Shown piece by piece: positions 9,691-22,200 of a stretch of DNA of 64,000 nucleotides. The notes beneath the pieces were generated by a model. That model ran no database searches. It was not told the DNA's origin and saw nothing but the letters and a program-made list of their open reading frames with translations. Each line of letters starts with the position of its first letter. Positions within the stretch are counted from its first letter, which is position 1. The DNA lies in NCBI GenBank assembly GCA_004794655.1, contig SMMW01000534.1, positions 2,735,501-2,799,500 on the forward strand. Direction: 5' to 3'. This DNA is from Marisa cornuarietis. Taxonomy: Eukaryota; Mollusca; Gastropoda; Architaenioglossa; Ampullariidae. The position numbers and the translations under genes were made by a program.

Positions 9691-10595
9691 GGGGTGAAAT
9701 GTTCGATCGATGTTGTGTTTCTTTCATCATCTCCTTTACCGTCAGAGACTCGCACAGACGTCACAATGTGACATACATGCGCGAAAACCTGTCCCCGTCC
9801 TCGTCTTCATTATCTGTTTCTCTTGTGTTTGATGATGGCGGTGACATGTGCATGATGTCCAAGAGGACAGGAGTCTCTTAAGGAAAGGTTCGAGATTTTG
9901 TGAATTTTTCTTGTGAGTGTTTGTAATGTATACCAGTGGAAATTTGCACTGACTAAGCGTCTGAAGTTTCTCCCTTACTACATTTGCTTTATTTTGCGCC
10001 TCTTTAGAATTTTTAAAAGGAAGAAAACAAAGCATGTCACTCTTTTTCTTCAAAAAAACGAGAAATTGTCCTTGCAGTAGTCTATTATCATCGGCAACAG
10101 TCAGCAACAAACAAGAGCAACATACAATTTATACTCCGGAGAAAGGCAAAGGTTGAAGCTGTTGTTTGTTGATTACAGGTGTTATTTGTTTCAATCATTG
10201 CTTACAGTGTATACATGGTAAACATACGTAAGCAGGATAATCTGGTTGTGAGCTGAGGTAGGAAGAAAACCACCGGATGTAAGTAGCACGATGGCAAAAA
10301 AAAAAAATAAAAAAATCCAACGGATATTTGCGAGACAAATGGGCGACTACAGGGCTAGACAATGGGGAGAAAAATATCTTACATGACAAAAACCTGGCAT
10401 AAACATTTATCATGGGTCTGAGAAACCGAGATCCTTGTGTTTTCAAGGAAAAGTGGGAGGTGCATGATTAGGCACCTCCACCTGTGCACTAGTGGACAAA
10501 GCATTTGGCGTGAAAAGCTGCTTGTATCATAGATGATTGCTTGGTCTTTCGCGGCTGTGACGAGTCAGCTGTCGGTGTTGGGACGAGGTGATCAG
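9690..10595. other. Intergenic, no gene recognised
   Basis: The minus-strand open frame 9742-10110 has no recognisable motif or splice context. Nothing else supportable was seen. Confidence 0.4.
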
Positions 10596-10596
10596 C

Positions 10597-10663
<67 letters not shown>
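10596..10663. repeat. (GAT)n microsatellite, about 22 units
   Basis: An uninterrupted trinucleotide run. The long Met and His stretches in reading frames here are artefacts of it. Confidence 0.97.
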
Positions 10664-10664
<1 letters not shown>

Positions 10665-10914
10665 TCCTTTTTTAATGCGCAGGTATCCATTCAAAAGAAT
10701 GCTCATTGCGCAGCAAAAACAAAAAAATAAAGAAATGTAACAAAAAAAATGAAGACTGTGCCAGGACATCAACCAAACTCTTTTAAATCTATTGCTTCGA
10801 ACCATATGCCTACACAGTTGGAAGGAGGTTATTCTATGCTTGTCCAAGCAGAGACACAGAGACACTCTCTAAAGTCTCTGGTCCAAGCTTGTTTAAGTCA
10901 GCATAAATTTTATA

Positions 10915-11010
10915 AGGAATATTGTGGAAGAACGAAAGAGCGTGAATGACGTCAGTTTGTCTGAATACGTGTATGGGTGACGTAAAAAAGAGAAATGACG
11001 TGAGGGAGAG
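10915..11010. repeat. Short repeat shared with 45715-45840
   Basis: Contains ggaagaacgaaagagcgt and aatgacgtcagtttgtctga. In the copy at 45715 this motif is itself doubled. No function recognised. Confidence 0.5.
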
Positions 11011-11019
11011 TGGGCAAAT

Positions 11020-11420
11020 TTAATATCTTCCGTTTCCAAGTTCAGTTTTTAATGATTGAACTATAATGGAATTAGTAGGAAACTTTGAAGAGAACAGTGA
11101 TGAACAACAAAGCAGCCCCTACCAAGAAACAAAACTCATTGACAAATAACTCACCCGGTTATCAAGATCACAAGAAATCATGTAATATTCAGAATAAGAT
11201 AAACTTTATAATCATTTTAATGACATTCAAAGTTTGCATTTATCTTCTTTTATTATGCACTAGTTTTGTACTAACATAATATTTCGTTTTCATTTCTTAG
11301 GCTTAGATTAAAAAACCCTCACTTTTGATGATACTGCTACCCTTTTAAATAAAGATTTGTTATTTCTCTCTCTCTCTCTTTCTCTCTCAGTTCCTATACC
11401 TTCTTTGTGAAGAATATTTG
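11020..11420. repeat. Third copy of the gene 1/2 intronic repeat
   Basis: Homologous to 7690-8110 and 22490-22910, including the (TC)n end. This copy lies outside any lectin gene. Confidence 0.7.
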
Positions 11421-11489
11421 CTCAATATTAGAGAACTATTTGACATTGCGCCATACACTTAGACATTGAGTAGCTATAAATTACTGCGC

Positions 11490-11645
11490 AATCACTTCTG
11501 TTATTCTTGTGATTAAGCATGGTTAATGGCAAGCCTACTGGATTAATTGGGTAGACCTATTATTTCTAAAAATAAAGTGCAACGGCAGTTGAACTACATA
11601 TTTTTATTACATTATTCCCCATAACTGGAAAACTCAGCTGCGATA
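11490..11645. repeat. Approximately 130-bp repeat, pair with 13420-13560
   Basis: The string agcctactggattaattg and the later cattattccccataactgga recur at 13435 and 13515 with about 85% identity. Type unknown. Confidence 0.6.
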
Positions 11646-12019
11646 ATTACCACGTTGATGCATTCAGCCATTTTTATTTGTTAATGTACGCTGGGATTTT
11701 AACTAAGGTTATATCACTACTAATACAAAGGTTTTTAATTTGTCGTTTCCTCTTAAAAGAATGTTTGCAGGATCAACGTCTTTGTGATAAGAGTCGTCAG
11801 CCTGATTCGGGCCAGGGAGCAGGGCATTTGGGATGCTTTCTAGTCCGCCTGGTTTTCGTTTCGTGACCAGTTTGAAAGATTCTCACGTTGCGCCCAGTTT
11901 TGAGCCCAGTTCGTGATCATTAATAGACCTTCTAAATCTTTGACGCTGCGTGGACCACGTTCAGTTCTTCACTAAGGGGATAAAACAGTCCAAGAGAGTA
12001 TGATACAGCGGTCACAAGC

Positions 12020-13160
12020 TTAGCTAGTCTAACAAAGTGCGACGCAGCAAAACCAAATTAGTTATTCCAGCAAAGTATGATGTAGCAGAACTCTGTGTAG
12101 TCGACGAGAAGAGTGTCGAGGACACAGGAAGGTTAGGGTCTAGTCAGGAAGCAGATGACTGGTTGCTGCCAAACTGAAAGATTTCACGGAGCTGTGACCA
12201 CTAAGCTGGATGCAAAGTAGGCGAGCAGGGCGTTGCCGGGAGACAGGCAAGTGTCTATGAAGTTCGTGTAACCACACATTGTGTGATAATATCATATCTT
12301 ACATCAGCAGTTTCCTTAGTTTACCAAACCGGTAAGTATTCAAGATTTTATTAGGATTAGCTGATTGACTGAAGTGTTCCTAGGGTTGAGAGGAGTGAAA
12401 GTGGGTGGTTAGACAAAGCAGGACATGTCTAAGGATGGCCTATGCTAAACTCAGGCCGAGAAACTAGAGGCTGCTGTACCCCCATCTTATTCACCAGAGG
12501 CTTGTTAAATGTGGCGGCTAGCTCATTTGTGCCACCGAAATGTTTAACTATAGAAATGTTTTTGCCACAGTCAATTAACATATCCATTCAAGAGATACAT
12601 ACCCCGACATAGAAGTGTATCACAAATTCAGACTTCATTGTCATGACTTTCTAGAGATGGTCGATTTGGCTTCCACCTAGAATCTTTGAATCGGTTTGTT
12701 TTTACGTGATGTAAGTATAAGAGAGAGAGTGAGTGTCGACATTACAAATATTCCCAGCAGATAGCTTATAGGGTTTAAAAATAGGACAAATAGCATTGTT
12801 TTATTAACAGGCACATTGGTGGATACATCTACAAGCCAACAGACAACAGCTTCTTGTGATTTTCCAACGAAACTCCCTGCATCAGGGGAACGGACATAAT
12901 AATATGACTGACTCCAAGAACCGAGAGCCACAAACTTCAGAAAGATGAACATCACGGGGGTTCCTGCACACATATCCTTGTTTTTTCAGAGCTTTAGCTC
13001 TACATAGCGGTGCCATTCTTACTTTGAATGCCTTTGAAAAGCTGACCCCAAACAAGTTTTTCGAGGACTGGTTAAAACAATATCTCAAAGTCCGTCTCTT
13101 CTTCTTCACGCTGTTCCGTGTTATAAACACAAGAGCACGGAGGAGGGTGGGATACATTGC
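12020..13160 (-). repeat. Inverted duplicate, copy A (partner 23699-24910)
   Basis: The minus strand of this block is closely similar to the plus strand of 23699-24910 over about 1.15 kb. It includes open frames with LRYCFNQSSKNLFGVSF and AVVCWLVDVSTNVPV. In this copy a frameshift separates the two parts. The rest of the block is not coding. Confidence 0.8.
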
Positions 13161-13607
13161 GCTTTTGAGCTATTGTTTAGAAAGACACTTAAAATTAAAA
13201 AACGAAAACTGATATTCTTGAGAAAGATGGACGGTGGTGAAACAGGTTCGTGTTTCTTATCTGTGCACAAGAACTGTTAAACATACAGCCGGAAACGGTA
13301 CACCACACAATATGTACACCATTTTAAATTACTTCCACGGAATATATACATCCCTTTAAACGACTAACACAGATAACGAGTGAGGCAGAGGGCAAACAGA
13401 TTGTAGCTGTCTTGAGACATTTAATTGTGAAAAGCCTACTGGATTAATTGCATAGGACTACTTCCTAAAAAAATAATGTAAAACGGCAATTGGATTACAT
13501 ATTTCGATTACATTATTACCCATAACTGGAAAACCTTACGTGCTAGATAGGCAAAAGTTATTTTATTTGAATTCAGCACACTAAAGTTACCACAAGGAAC
13601 CTATCTG

Positions 13608-13699
<92 letters not shown>
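13608..13699. repeat. (AATC)n microsatellite at a LINE break
   Basis: About 22 aatc units abut the open RT frame of the minus-strand LINE. On that strand the frame passes from NGEEID straight into ATTG units. Confidence 0.95.
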
Positions 13700-16240
13700 T
13701 CTTCTCCATTTAGTTTGATGTTTTCTTGGACTCTGGCGTTCACTCTCATACTTTTCGTTTTCTTTGCGCTGACTTTCAAGAAAAGGTTTCCAGCTGTTTG
13801 TGAGAAGGCATTTGTTTTCTCCTGCATGTCTTGGTGGCGGTGTGACAACAGGGCAATGTCATCGGCAAAGTCCAAGTCTTCCAGCGTTGTTGTTGCTGTC
13901 ATAGTCATGGTCCATTTGATCCCTCTCCTCTCTCTGTCGGTGGAATTCTTCATAATCCAGTCCATGGCCAGGATGAAGAGGAACGGCGACAGTATGCAGC
14001 TCTGCTTCACCCCAGTACTGACGTTGAAGGGGGCTGTGAGCTCCGTGTCACAGACCACCTGAGATTTGAAATCGCTGTACAACATTGCAACGACCTGGAC
14101 AAGTTTCACAGGGACTCCATAATGCCTCAGGATCTTCCATAAGGACTCGCGGTGGATGCTGTCAAAAGCCTTCTCCAGGTCGATGAAGTTGATGTACAGC
14201 GGTGTGTTCCACTCGTTGCTCTGCTCCAGAATCTGACGCAGAGTGAAAATGAGTTCAGAGCAGGATCGCCCAGGGCGAAATCCTGCTTGCTGAGGCCGGA
14301 TGTCTTTCTCAACGGTTGCCGTCAGTCTTGACAAAACAATCTTGCTGAAGACCTTCCTGGTGAGGGAAAGAAGTGTTATACCCCTCCAGTTATTGCAGTC
14401 TCCAAGATCTCCTTTCTTGGGTAACTTGAAGATGAGCCCTGTCGTCCATGCATCGGAGATCTGTCCTGATTCCCAAACTTGCCTGAAGATGTCAGTCAAC
14501 ATGGGAGCTCTCACATTCACATCTGCTTTCAACATCTCTGCTGTTATTCCATCTGCCCCTGGTGCTTTGCCGCTTTTCATTGCCTTGATTGCTGCTGTCA
14601 CTTCTTCCAGGCTGGATGTCTGACTCAAAATGTTCCCTCCAGCGTTGTAGTTTTTCTGCCTCTCCCTGGAGAACATTTCCTTTCATGTCTTTCACTGGCA
14701 CTTCACTGTTTTTGAACCTGTTGTTTAGCTGTTTCTTTATTTCATACAGTGTCTTCAGGTCGTTTTTTCCTGCTGCTTCTTCTGCTTCATCTGCCAGTTT
14801 CTCTATGTAGTCCCTTGTGTCGGTTTTGGCCATCCTCTTTACCTCTTTGTTTATTTCTGCATATCTTTGTCTGTGTTGTTCCTTCAGACGTTTAGATCTG
14901 GTGTTGTTGATTTTCTGGTTGGTTGACTTTCTCTCGTCTATCCTTTTCCATGTCTCTTCTCCGATCCACTGTTCTTTCTGTTTTCGTTGGAAGCCCAGTA
15001 TTTTCTCTCCTGTTTCCTGTAAGACTCAATTGAAGTCCTCTAAGGTCATCTCCTGTTGGTCCCCTAATGCACGTAACCTGTTCTTTACTTCCACTACAAA
15101 TGCCCGTTTGGTTGCTGGGTCTTTCAGTCTGCCGGAGTCCACTCTCTGCTGACATGCCTATTTTCCTCGCGATCGACGTAGCTTCAGAGAAACTGTGGCT
15201 ATCACAAGAGTGTGGTCACTGGCAACGTCTGCTCCTTTGTAGGCTCTGACATCTTGAAGTGAGCTCCTCCATCTTCGCTTGATGATGACATGGTCTATCT
15301 GGTTCTTTGTGATCCCGTCTGGTGATGTCCACGTTGCCTTGTGGATGTCTTTGTGTTGGAAGAGTGTGCCTCCAATCAGTAGATTGTTTTCTTCAACAAA
15401 AGTCTGCCAGTCTCTCTCCGTTGTCATTGACGGTTCCAATTCCATGCTTGCCCATGATATGCTCACTGCAGGTGTTGTCACTTCCCATCTTGGCATTGAG
15501 ATCGCTAGCGATGAGCAACATACCATGGGCTCGGACACTCTCCGTGGCTGCCAGGAGCTGATCGTAAAAAGCATCCTTGTCTTCTGCCTCGGAGTCTTCT
15601 GTTGGTGCACAGCAAACTAGCACTGTCAGCTTGGAGTACTTTGAATGGAATCTTGCTCTCAGAAGCCTGGGTCCATAAGGCTTCCATTCTAGCAGTGTCT
15701 TTTCAGTTTTCCTGTTGAGGAGTAGTGCTACTCCTTCAGAGTGTTGGTCGTCTGATCTTTCTGAGAACATGATAGTATGTCCTGATGCTAGTCTCCTTTT
15801 TCCGTGCCGGTCAATCTGACCTCGCTGACTCCCAGGATGTCCAAGTTGTAATTGTCAAACTCCTTGACTAGTTGGGGCAACCTGCCAGTCTGATACAAGG
15901 TCTGGACGTTCCAGCACCCCACCCTCAACTTCTGCTTCGGCTTAAGTAAATCCACCATCGGGGCGCCAGCTCCCTCGCGGGTTTGAATGTCGTCCGACAT
16001 AAGTCCAGTTCCTTGGTGTGTTTCATTACCTTCACCATCCGTAACGAATGCTCTTGTGTTGGTTTCTGGAACGTGCATTTTTTTACATGGTGGGGTTGTT
16101 AGCCCTACCAAAACCTAATTTACCTCTAGGTGAGGTGTCCACCTTAGTCGCCTCTTACGACATGCCTGGCTGGACGTTAGGGACCCTATTCTTTCAATGC
16201 TCGCTAGGCAAGCATACCCCGGGGTGGGAGTGAAGTTGCA
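13690..16240 (-). mobile_element. LINE family A, nearly full-length but broken
   Basis: On the minus strand, 16240-16060 is a 5' UTR-like segment (gtaagaggcgactaagg). The endonuclease follows ([40 protein letters not shown]), then a Lys/Glu-rich linker, then a 328-codon RT frame (14676-13690). The RT has KSGKAPGADGI, LPKKGDLGDCNNWRGI, PQQAGFRPGRSC, FIDLEKAFDS, a GVKQ-type block, LDFADDIALL with the catalytic Asp pair, and KVSAKKTKSM. Frameshifts split the endonuclease, and about 40 codons are missing between RWREHFES and SLEEV. The element stops at the AATC microsatellite, so the C-terminal part and 3' UTR are absent here. A 3' end of the same family is at 40655-40935. Confidence 0.92.
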
Positions 16241-16500
16241 CAGTCTTATTGTTTGGGATGGACAGGGATTTTCTTTTTCTCTCGTAAAGTCGTAAAAAAT
16301 CTTATCGTTTTAACCTGCCATAACATATAATACATGGCTTAATTTGTGACAGTGTCTATAAGCTACAATTTTCTTTTTTAAAGCAAATTTTCCGACCAAG
16401 AAAGTAGATTCTCTCTTTTGCGACAAAGTACTGAAAAAGAGACTTGAAGAAAGGCTGGAGGACTATTTCCAGGGTTTTGTTTTTGATAAAATTAATGCAT
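16240..16500. other. Spacer between two minus-strand LINE fragments
   Basis: No open frame or repeat recognised. Confidence 0.3.
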
Positions 16501-17470
16501 TTATGTAGCAAAGGGGGAGTGCAACAGGTGCGGTGCAAAAGGTCATCAGAGTAAAGATCCAGTCTGCCCAGCCAGAGGGAAAATATGCTGAGGCTGTGAA
16601 GGAGCAGACAACTTTGAAAGGAAACGCAGATCAAGGAAGACCAGATAGTGAGCAGATCCACTCTTTGAGCTTTGTAAGCCAGCTCTTCCTCTGGCCACCG
16701 CGGCGTCGGCCACCCTCCAGGGTGCCTTGAAGGATAGTCTTCGACAGGGTGTCGTGCCGGGTCACATGCAAGTAGGGTAGGAATTAAAAGAAGAATTTGT
16801 TGAGTAGGGCATTTGAGTAGGGCGTTTAGGAGTATATAGAACGATTAGGTGAGTAGGTATTCTTGTAGATATTCAGAAAGGCAGGACTCAAAGGTTAGGG
16901 ATTTTATTATTTTAAAGTAATCTGGATGTAGGAATCGTTTTATAACTGACTTTTCATTTGTGTATTTTTCTTGTTTTCTTCTTTTATTCATACTTAGTAA
17001 AGCAGATAGATTCCTTAGGCAAATCATTCTTTTCTTTTAATTTGTGTGAAAGAACACGTATTTGTCAGGCTCCGTGTATGTGTTGAAAGAATTGAGTGAC
17101 TGATACACTGCGCGGTGGCCGTGACAGTGTTCTCTGTATGAGATCCGGAGCAGCCTCCTCAGACAATTGTTCTCCAATGCCTGGATTCTCCTTTCCGTTT
17201 CGGCGAGCAGAGTCCACGTGTCACATCTGTAGATCGGCACTCCCAGGGACTTGTACAGCTTGTACTTGGTAGTCAACCTTATCTTATGGCTATGCCAGAT
17301 CCTATATAGCCTAGCCATTGCTGCTGATGCTGTTGTGATCCTGATGTAGATATCTGGCGATTAGATGCCGTCCTTGGAGAGGGTGGATACCAAGTATTTG
17401 AAGCTGCTTACCTCTTCGAGCTGTACCCCGTTCATAAAGAGCGCAGGGGAAGTAACTTTGCTCGGTGAGG
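16500..17470 (-). mobile_element. LINE family B, 3' part of RT and C-terminal domain
   Basis: The minus strand reads MARLYRIWHSHKIRLTTKYK, LYKSLGVPI, TWTLLAETERRIQALENN and CLRRLLRISY (17318-17130), then after a 250-base interruption VTRHDTLSKTILQGTLEGG with GRRRGGQRKSW (16770-16680). The interval in between replaces the EPLLATVKRRKLAWFGH-type segment expected for this family. It lacks the catalytic half; family B RT block 1 and 2 are at 4430-5250. Confidence 0.8.
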
Positions 17471-18226
17471 ATTCCACCCAAGTATTTAACAGCAGACACT
17501 AAAAGTCTCACTTGAAAGTACTAAACACGTTAACCCATGGACCCATATTAGTTAATACTTATTAATAATTTATTCATTTGTAGAGGAGCGGTGTCACTGC
17601 TTATATTGTAAATTATTCGTGAAAGTGTGTGTTTGTTCTGGCCTAAATAAAGAAAGAAAACAAAAGAACGAAGAAAAGATAAAAGGCAAGCCAGAATTAT
17701 ATGTTTTGGGGCACAACAGGAAAACCACGTAGAGATGTTTTGTTGTTTGTAGAGTAAAAGAGCACGTGTAGGAGATGTGTAAGAGATGAGGTGTATGTCT
17801 GTGTGTTGCACGCCCCCCCGCCATCCCGTGTCTCTACCATAACCCTAGTTTCCAGTAAACATTTTTAGATATTTTACTACATCTGTCACTTAGAATTTTA
17901 CTGACCTGCCAGTTTCTGTAGCCAGTGATGAAGAAAGTTCTCTCAATGTTTGGGACTAGGGCGACTATATCGTGCATTTATAAAATTACAAACAAAAGTT
18001 AAAACAAGCTTTTGCTCACTTTGCCAACAACATTTAGTGTAAAGAAGAAATCAATGTTTTCAGAATAATTTTTGAAGGTAAAACATTTATTTGAAGAATG
18101 AACTGGTCTGAAAGATTTATTTGTCTTAGGACATTGGGGGTGGGTGGATAATGATAAACGCTTGCTATAAACGTCAATACAGTTTGCTAACAACATGTGT
18201 AGGTAGCCGATTGCCTCCCTCTCTTC
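17470..18226. other. 3' flank of lectin gene 2
   Basis: Paralogous to 62785-62885 plus 63290-63640, and to 740-1024. Minus-strand AATAAA signals are at 18086-18091 and 18116-18121. No gene is seen; the Leu-rich minus-strand frame 17548-17811 lacks support. Confidence 0.6.
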
Positions 18227-18486
18227 TTAGATGCTACAGGCGATCCACGAAGCAGACACAAAGTACGTCTTTGACGAGCCCCCCCGAACCGCAAGCGCAT
18301 CAAAGCCATCCGTGGATTTGGCGGACACTATCACGTCGACCCTGAAGCTTGTAACTTGTTCCATGCTGAGATGAACGAAGCCAAGAGACACCCACGGGAC
18401 TGTGGTAAAGGGGCGAGTGAAGCTGATGTGGATGGGTGGAGGATTGTTAGACCCATGTAGTGGCAAAGTGAGAACGCCGGTCTCGC
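18227..18486 (-). CDS. Gene 2 terminal exon: H-type lectin domain
   Basis: 260 bases, acceptor gcgcag, stop TAA at 18227-18229. The frame is open throughout, and substitutions relative to gene 1 are mostly conservative (for example VEVMVSA and VDVIVSA). Confidence 0.88.
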
Positions 18487-18661
18487 CTGCGCAAAAATCA
18501 GACCGTTAAAATCCATCCATCCATGCATGTATCAATTGATGTAGTAAACAGTTTGCGTAACTGGAGTCAAAAGAACGTAAAAAGCAAACAATCCGTAAGC
18601 TATTAAAGATAAAGAGAGTATCTCACACGCACACACGCGCGCACGCATGCACACACACGCA

Positions 18662-18699
<38 letters not shown>

Positions 18700-19175
18700 G
18701 AGGGCTCGCAAAAATACATAACCACAAACAAGACAAACAATCTCAACGGAGGAATGCTACCATGAAATAATCACAGACACGACTACTAGATAATAAAAAC
18801 AATCTTCAAACATTTTTAAGAAAATCGTCGTAGCTAATTAACACAAAAGAGCACAAGTATAGCACATAGCTTTCGACAACATTGTAAAATATCAAAGGGT
18901 ACTTTCGATGTGACTCTCACATGAAATAAAAGTAAGGTGGTGTGTTATTCATGACAAGGTCTCCAAAACTTCTCTCTTTTCTGGTACTGAGACAGAGCTG
19001 CCCAAGGGACACTACTGCTTGCAAACGATTTACAAACAATTTTTCTGAATTGGTTTCAATACCGTAGAGAGGGATTGTCACTGTTAAGATTGATAACCAT
19101 GTGCAAAATGACTGGATGTGAAGTAGTCTATATTAGTTTCCGAGTTTCTTGTGGAAATCTACTATTCAAGCAATT

Positions 19176-19218
<43 letters not shown>

Positions 19219-22200
19219 GAAAATTTGTATAGCGCATATTCACACTCATAGAGAGCATGCTCTTAGCGCTTAAAACGAGGAAGAGACATGGACTACATGG
19301 ATAGAACACGAGGGACGGAAGAATAAACGACAGTACTGACGACAAACAGAAAACAAAGATGGAAAACACAAAAGGCACCAAGTAACACTCATAGCTTTAA
19401 AATATCTAATAGTTGTGTATGTATTACAACTCATCGTGTGTTATCATTTATCACTAATCGCAGGTGCTGTCACTTGACTTTTTCAGAAGGGGCAATTTAA
19501 CCAGAACATGGCAAACAATGTTTGCCCTCACAGAAATATTAACTAGTTTGATAACACTTTCTTTCAGATTAAACTCTTTTAAATCATGTGTGTCTTGGTT
19601 GCTTTCTAAACAAACAGAAGTTGAAAAAATACCTCGAGAATTGTAAAGTTTACAAGAGAGAATCAGAGAAGGTGAAGAATATCTGAGGTTAAGACAACCA
19701 CTCACATCGTTTTTCCTTGATTTCATTTCTTAGTCCTGAAACATACATAATCATAAGTTCGTCACTAAAAATAAAAATAAGTCACAGTGCGAGAGATGGA
19801 GAGAAAAAAGAATTTCCTTCAGTATCTCTATTTATAAGAGTCTACACACAAACTGACACAGACAAATAGGGAGGTGAGCAGCCTTTGGTAATTTTTAGTG
19901 AGTTCTAACAATTTGAAGTAAGCAGCAAATTAATCTCACACCTAATCATGGATACATAACGTGTTTCTGTTATATCTTGGCATGACACCATATTGCTCTA
20001 ATGACAGGCAGTAAGAATACCTAGTATTTCAGTCTACACTGTCTGACAGCGGGCAGCTGACTAACTGCATTTTGACAGCAGGTCGAGCAGCATGTATCCA
20101 GTCCTAACATTGGCAGAAGTGAAGATTAACTGATTAACTTATTAAGTGAAAGCATTGAGATGAATGCCAATTTTGTATAAAACATGCTAGAAGCCGGCAA
20201 AGATTAACAAGAAACGAAAGGGAAAGGGCAATGGATTTATTCCAAGTCCCCTGCTGTTTCCCTTTTTTCTAAAAATAACTCATCGTTAGTAGTCAAAAAG
20301 ACCAGAGAACCTACCCTTTTCGCCTAATACTGATTTATATATTGCTTGTATTGCAGGGTATTCTTGGCATTCACCTCCTAACCTCTTCAGGTCGTTGTGG
20401 GGGGGGGGGTAGGTGTTCGGGACCTTACTTTCCTCAGGGTATGTGAGGGCGGGGCTCTTCTAATCTCCCTCGCTGCCTTATTTCCCAAACCCTCTATGGA
20501 GTCAGGTACGTATTACCGCCAGCTGGGTCAACTGGGGGAAGTTTGTTGTGCTAATCGGGTATTGAACCAGCGCGCTTTCAGTTCGGACTACAGCGCTCGA
20601 ACCACTTGGCCATCCGCTTTCCCAAACATACCGGAGTTTATTTCTGCCGACGGAGTCAAAAGCTTTCTTAAAGTCGATAAACGCAACATATAATTTTTTG
20701 TTATCTGTAAGGTATTTTTGGATAATAGCAAAAAGTGTAAACATATTGTTTGTTGTGCTGTAACTTCACCTAAATCCGCCTGCTGTTTTTTCAATTTTCG
20801 TTCTTGTTTAGCCCAATCTATTAATTATCTCCTTACGATATTAGTATAGATCATACTTATTACTCTTGTTAGTGCAATAGCACGGTAGTTGTTCAGATTT
20901 TCTGTCGCCTTTTTCTAGAAATTGGCGCAAATATATCTTTAGACCATTCTTGTAGGAAAGTTCCTGCACTGAAAAGCATGTTAAACAATTGGACAAGATA
21001 ATCTATAACTTTGTTATTTAAATGAATTATCATTTCCCTTGCTATTCCACCTGGTCGTGCACTTTCACTCTGTTTAAGATGCATCATACTATTTATCATT
21101 TTCTGCTTGGAGATCTCGTCATCAAGGAGCCAGTGTGGTTCATCACGTGACTGTCTTACTGAGACTTTGATTATTTGGATGTGTTCCTGCGAGCCGATAA
21201 AAGCAGCTGGATATCAAATTTTAGAGAGTCACAGGAGATTAAATGTGTGATTTATATCGCGCATGATCACACTCATGAAGGAACATTCTTTCAGACAAGA
21301 ACGAGACATGGACACCAGACACAACAGGGGAGACAAATAATAAAAGACAAACATAGAATACGTATTGAGGAATTATGAAACAAACAGTAAGGATTTAGAG
21401 CTGCAGACTAGTCAACAGACGAAAAAAGTGAAAGAAAGGGTTAGAGAAAGGGAGTAGCATTATGTGGATTAGGAGTAATGCTCATGGAACTGACGTGTTT
21501 TTAGTGCACGTTTAAAACATTGAAAGGTGGGTAGGTGGCGAATGTTAATGGGGAGTGAGTTCTACTATTTTGCACAACAAAAACTAAAATGGAGACCATA
21601 TGTGGTTGTTCTGGTGACAGGAATAGTGAGAGTAGGGTGATCAGACGCGTTGTCTGGCCAGGATGTAGGAGACGAGAAGTTCTGAGAAGTTGTCAGGATG
21701 GGTAGCTACTGATGCCAGTGCAGGAAAGGAAGGAGAGGAGTGACATGATCACTAGCACTAAGCACACCACAAGTGTTTATGTTTCTCTAAAGCTCCGTTC
21801 AAGTCTGTTCTCGTCCGCCTTGAAGTAGACATTCGGCCTTTAAGGAAAAAGACAAAATATTTCTGACATTTTGCGATGTCGGTACTAATCTGTTACTGGT
21901 TGTTCGTTTCCTGTTCTGTCATTCAGATAACTACATATGACTATATGACTTTTCTGTCATTTTGATTATGATATCTTCTAAAACAACAAAGCCATCTTTT
22001 TGGAGAAGCGATTTATACAAAGATCCATTGTCAGGCACCATATAGCAAGCAATTACCAGGACTTCTTTAGATGACCTTTAAAAAATATGTCAGATATATG
22101 TGCTATTGTATTGTAACATTTAATATTTAACACTTGATACAGTGTCCACAGTAGACAATGATACATGTTGTCTAAGCGAAAATAAAAGATGTCATAGAAA

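Noticed and set aside
10533..10865. Met-rich, His-rich, Asp-rich or Ser-rich proteins at 10533, 25889, 25948 and 61913
   Set aside because: They are translations of trinucleotide microsatellites.
20397..20693. Plus-strand 98-codon frame as a gene
   Set aside because: Same SINE as at 5642-5992, in the gene 2 intron.
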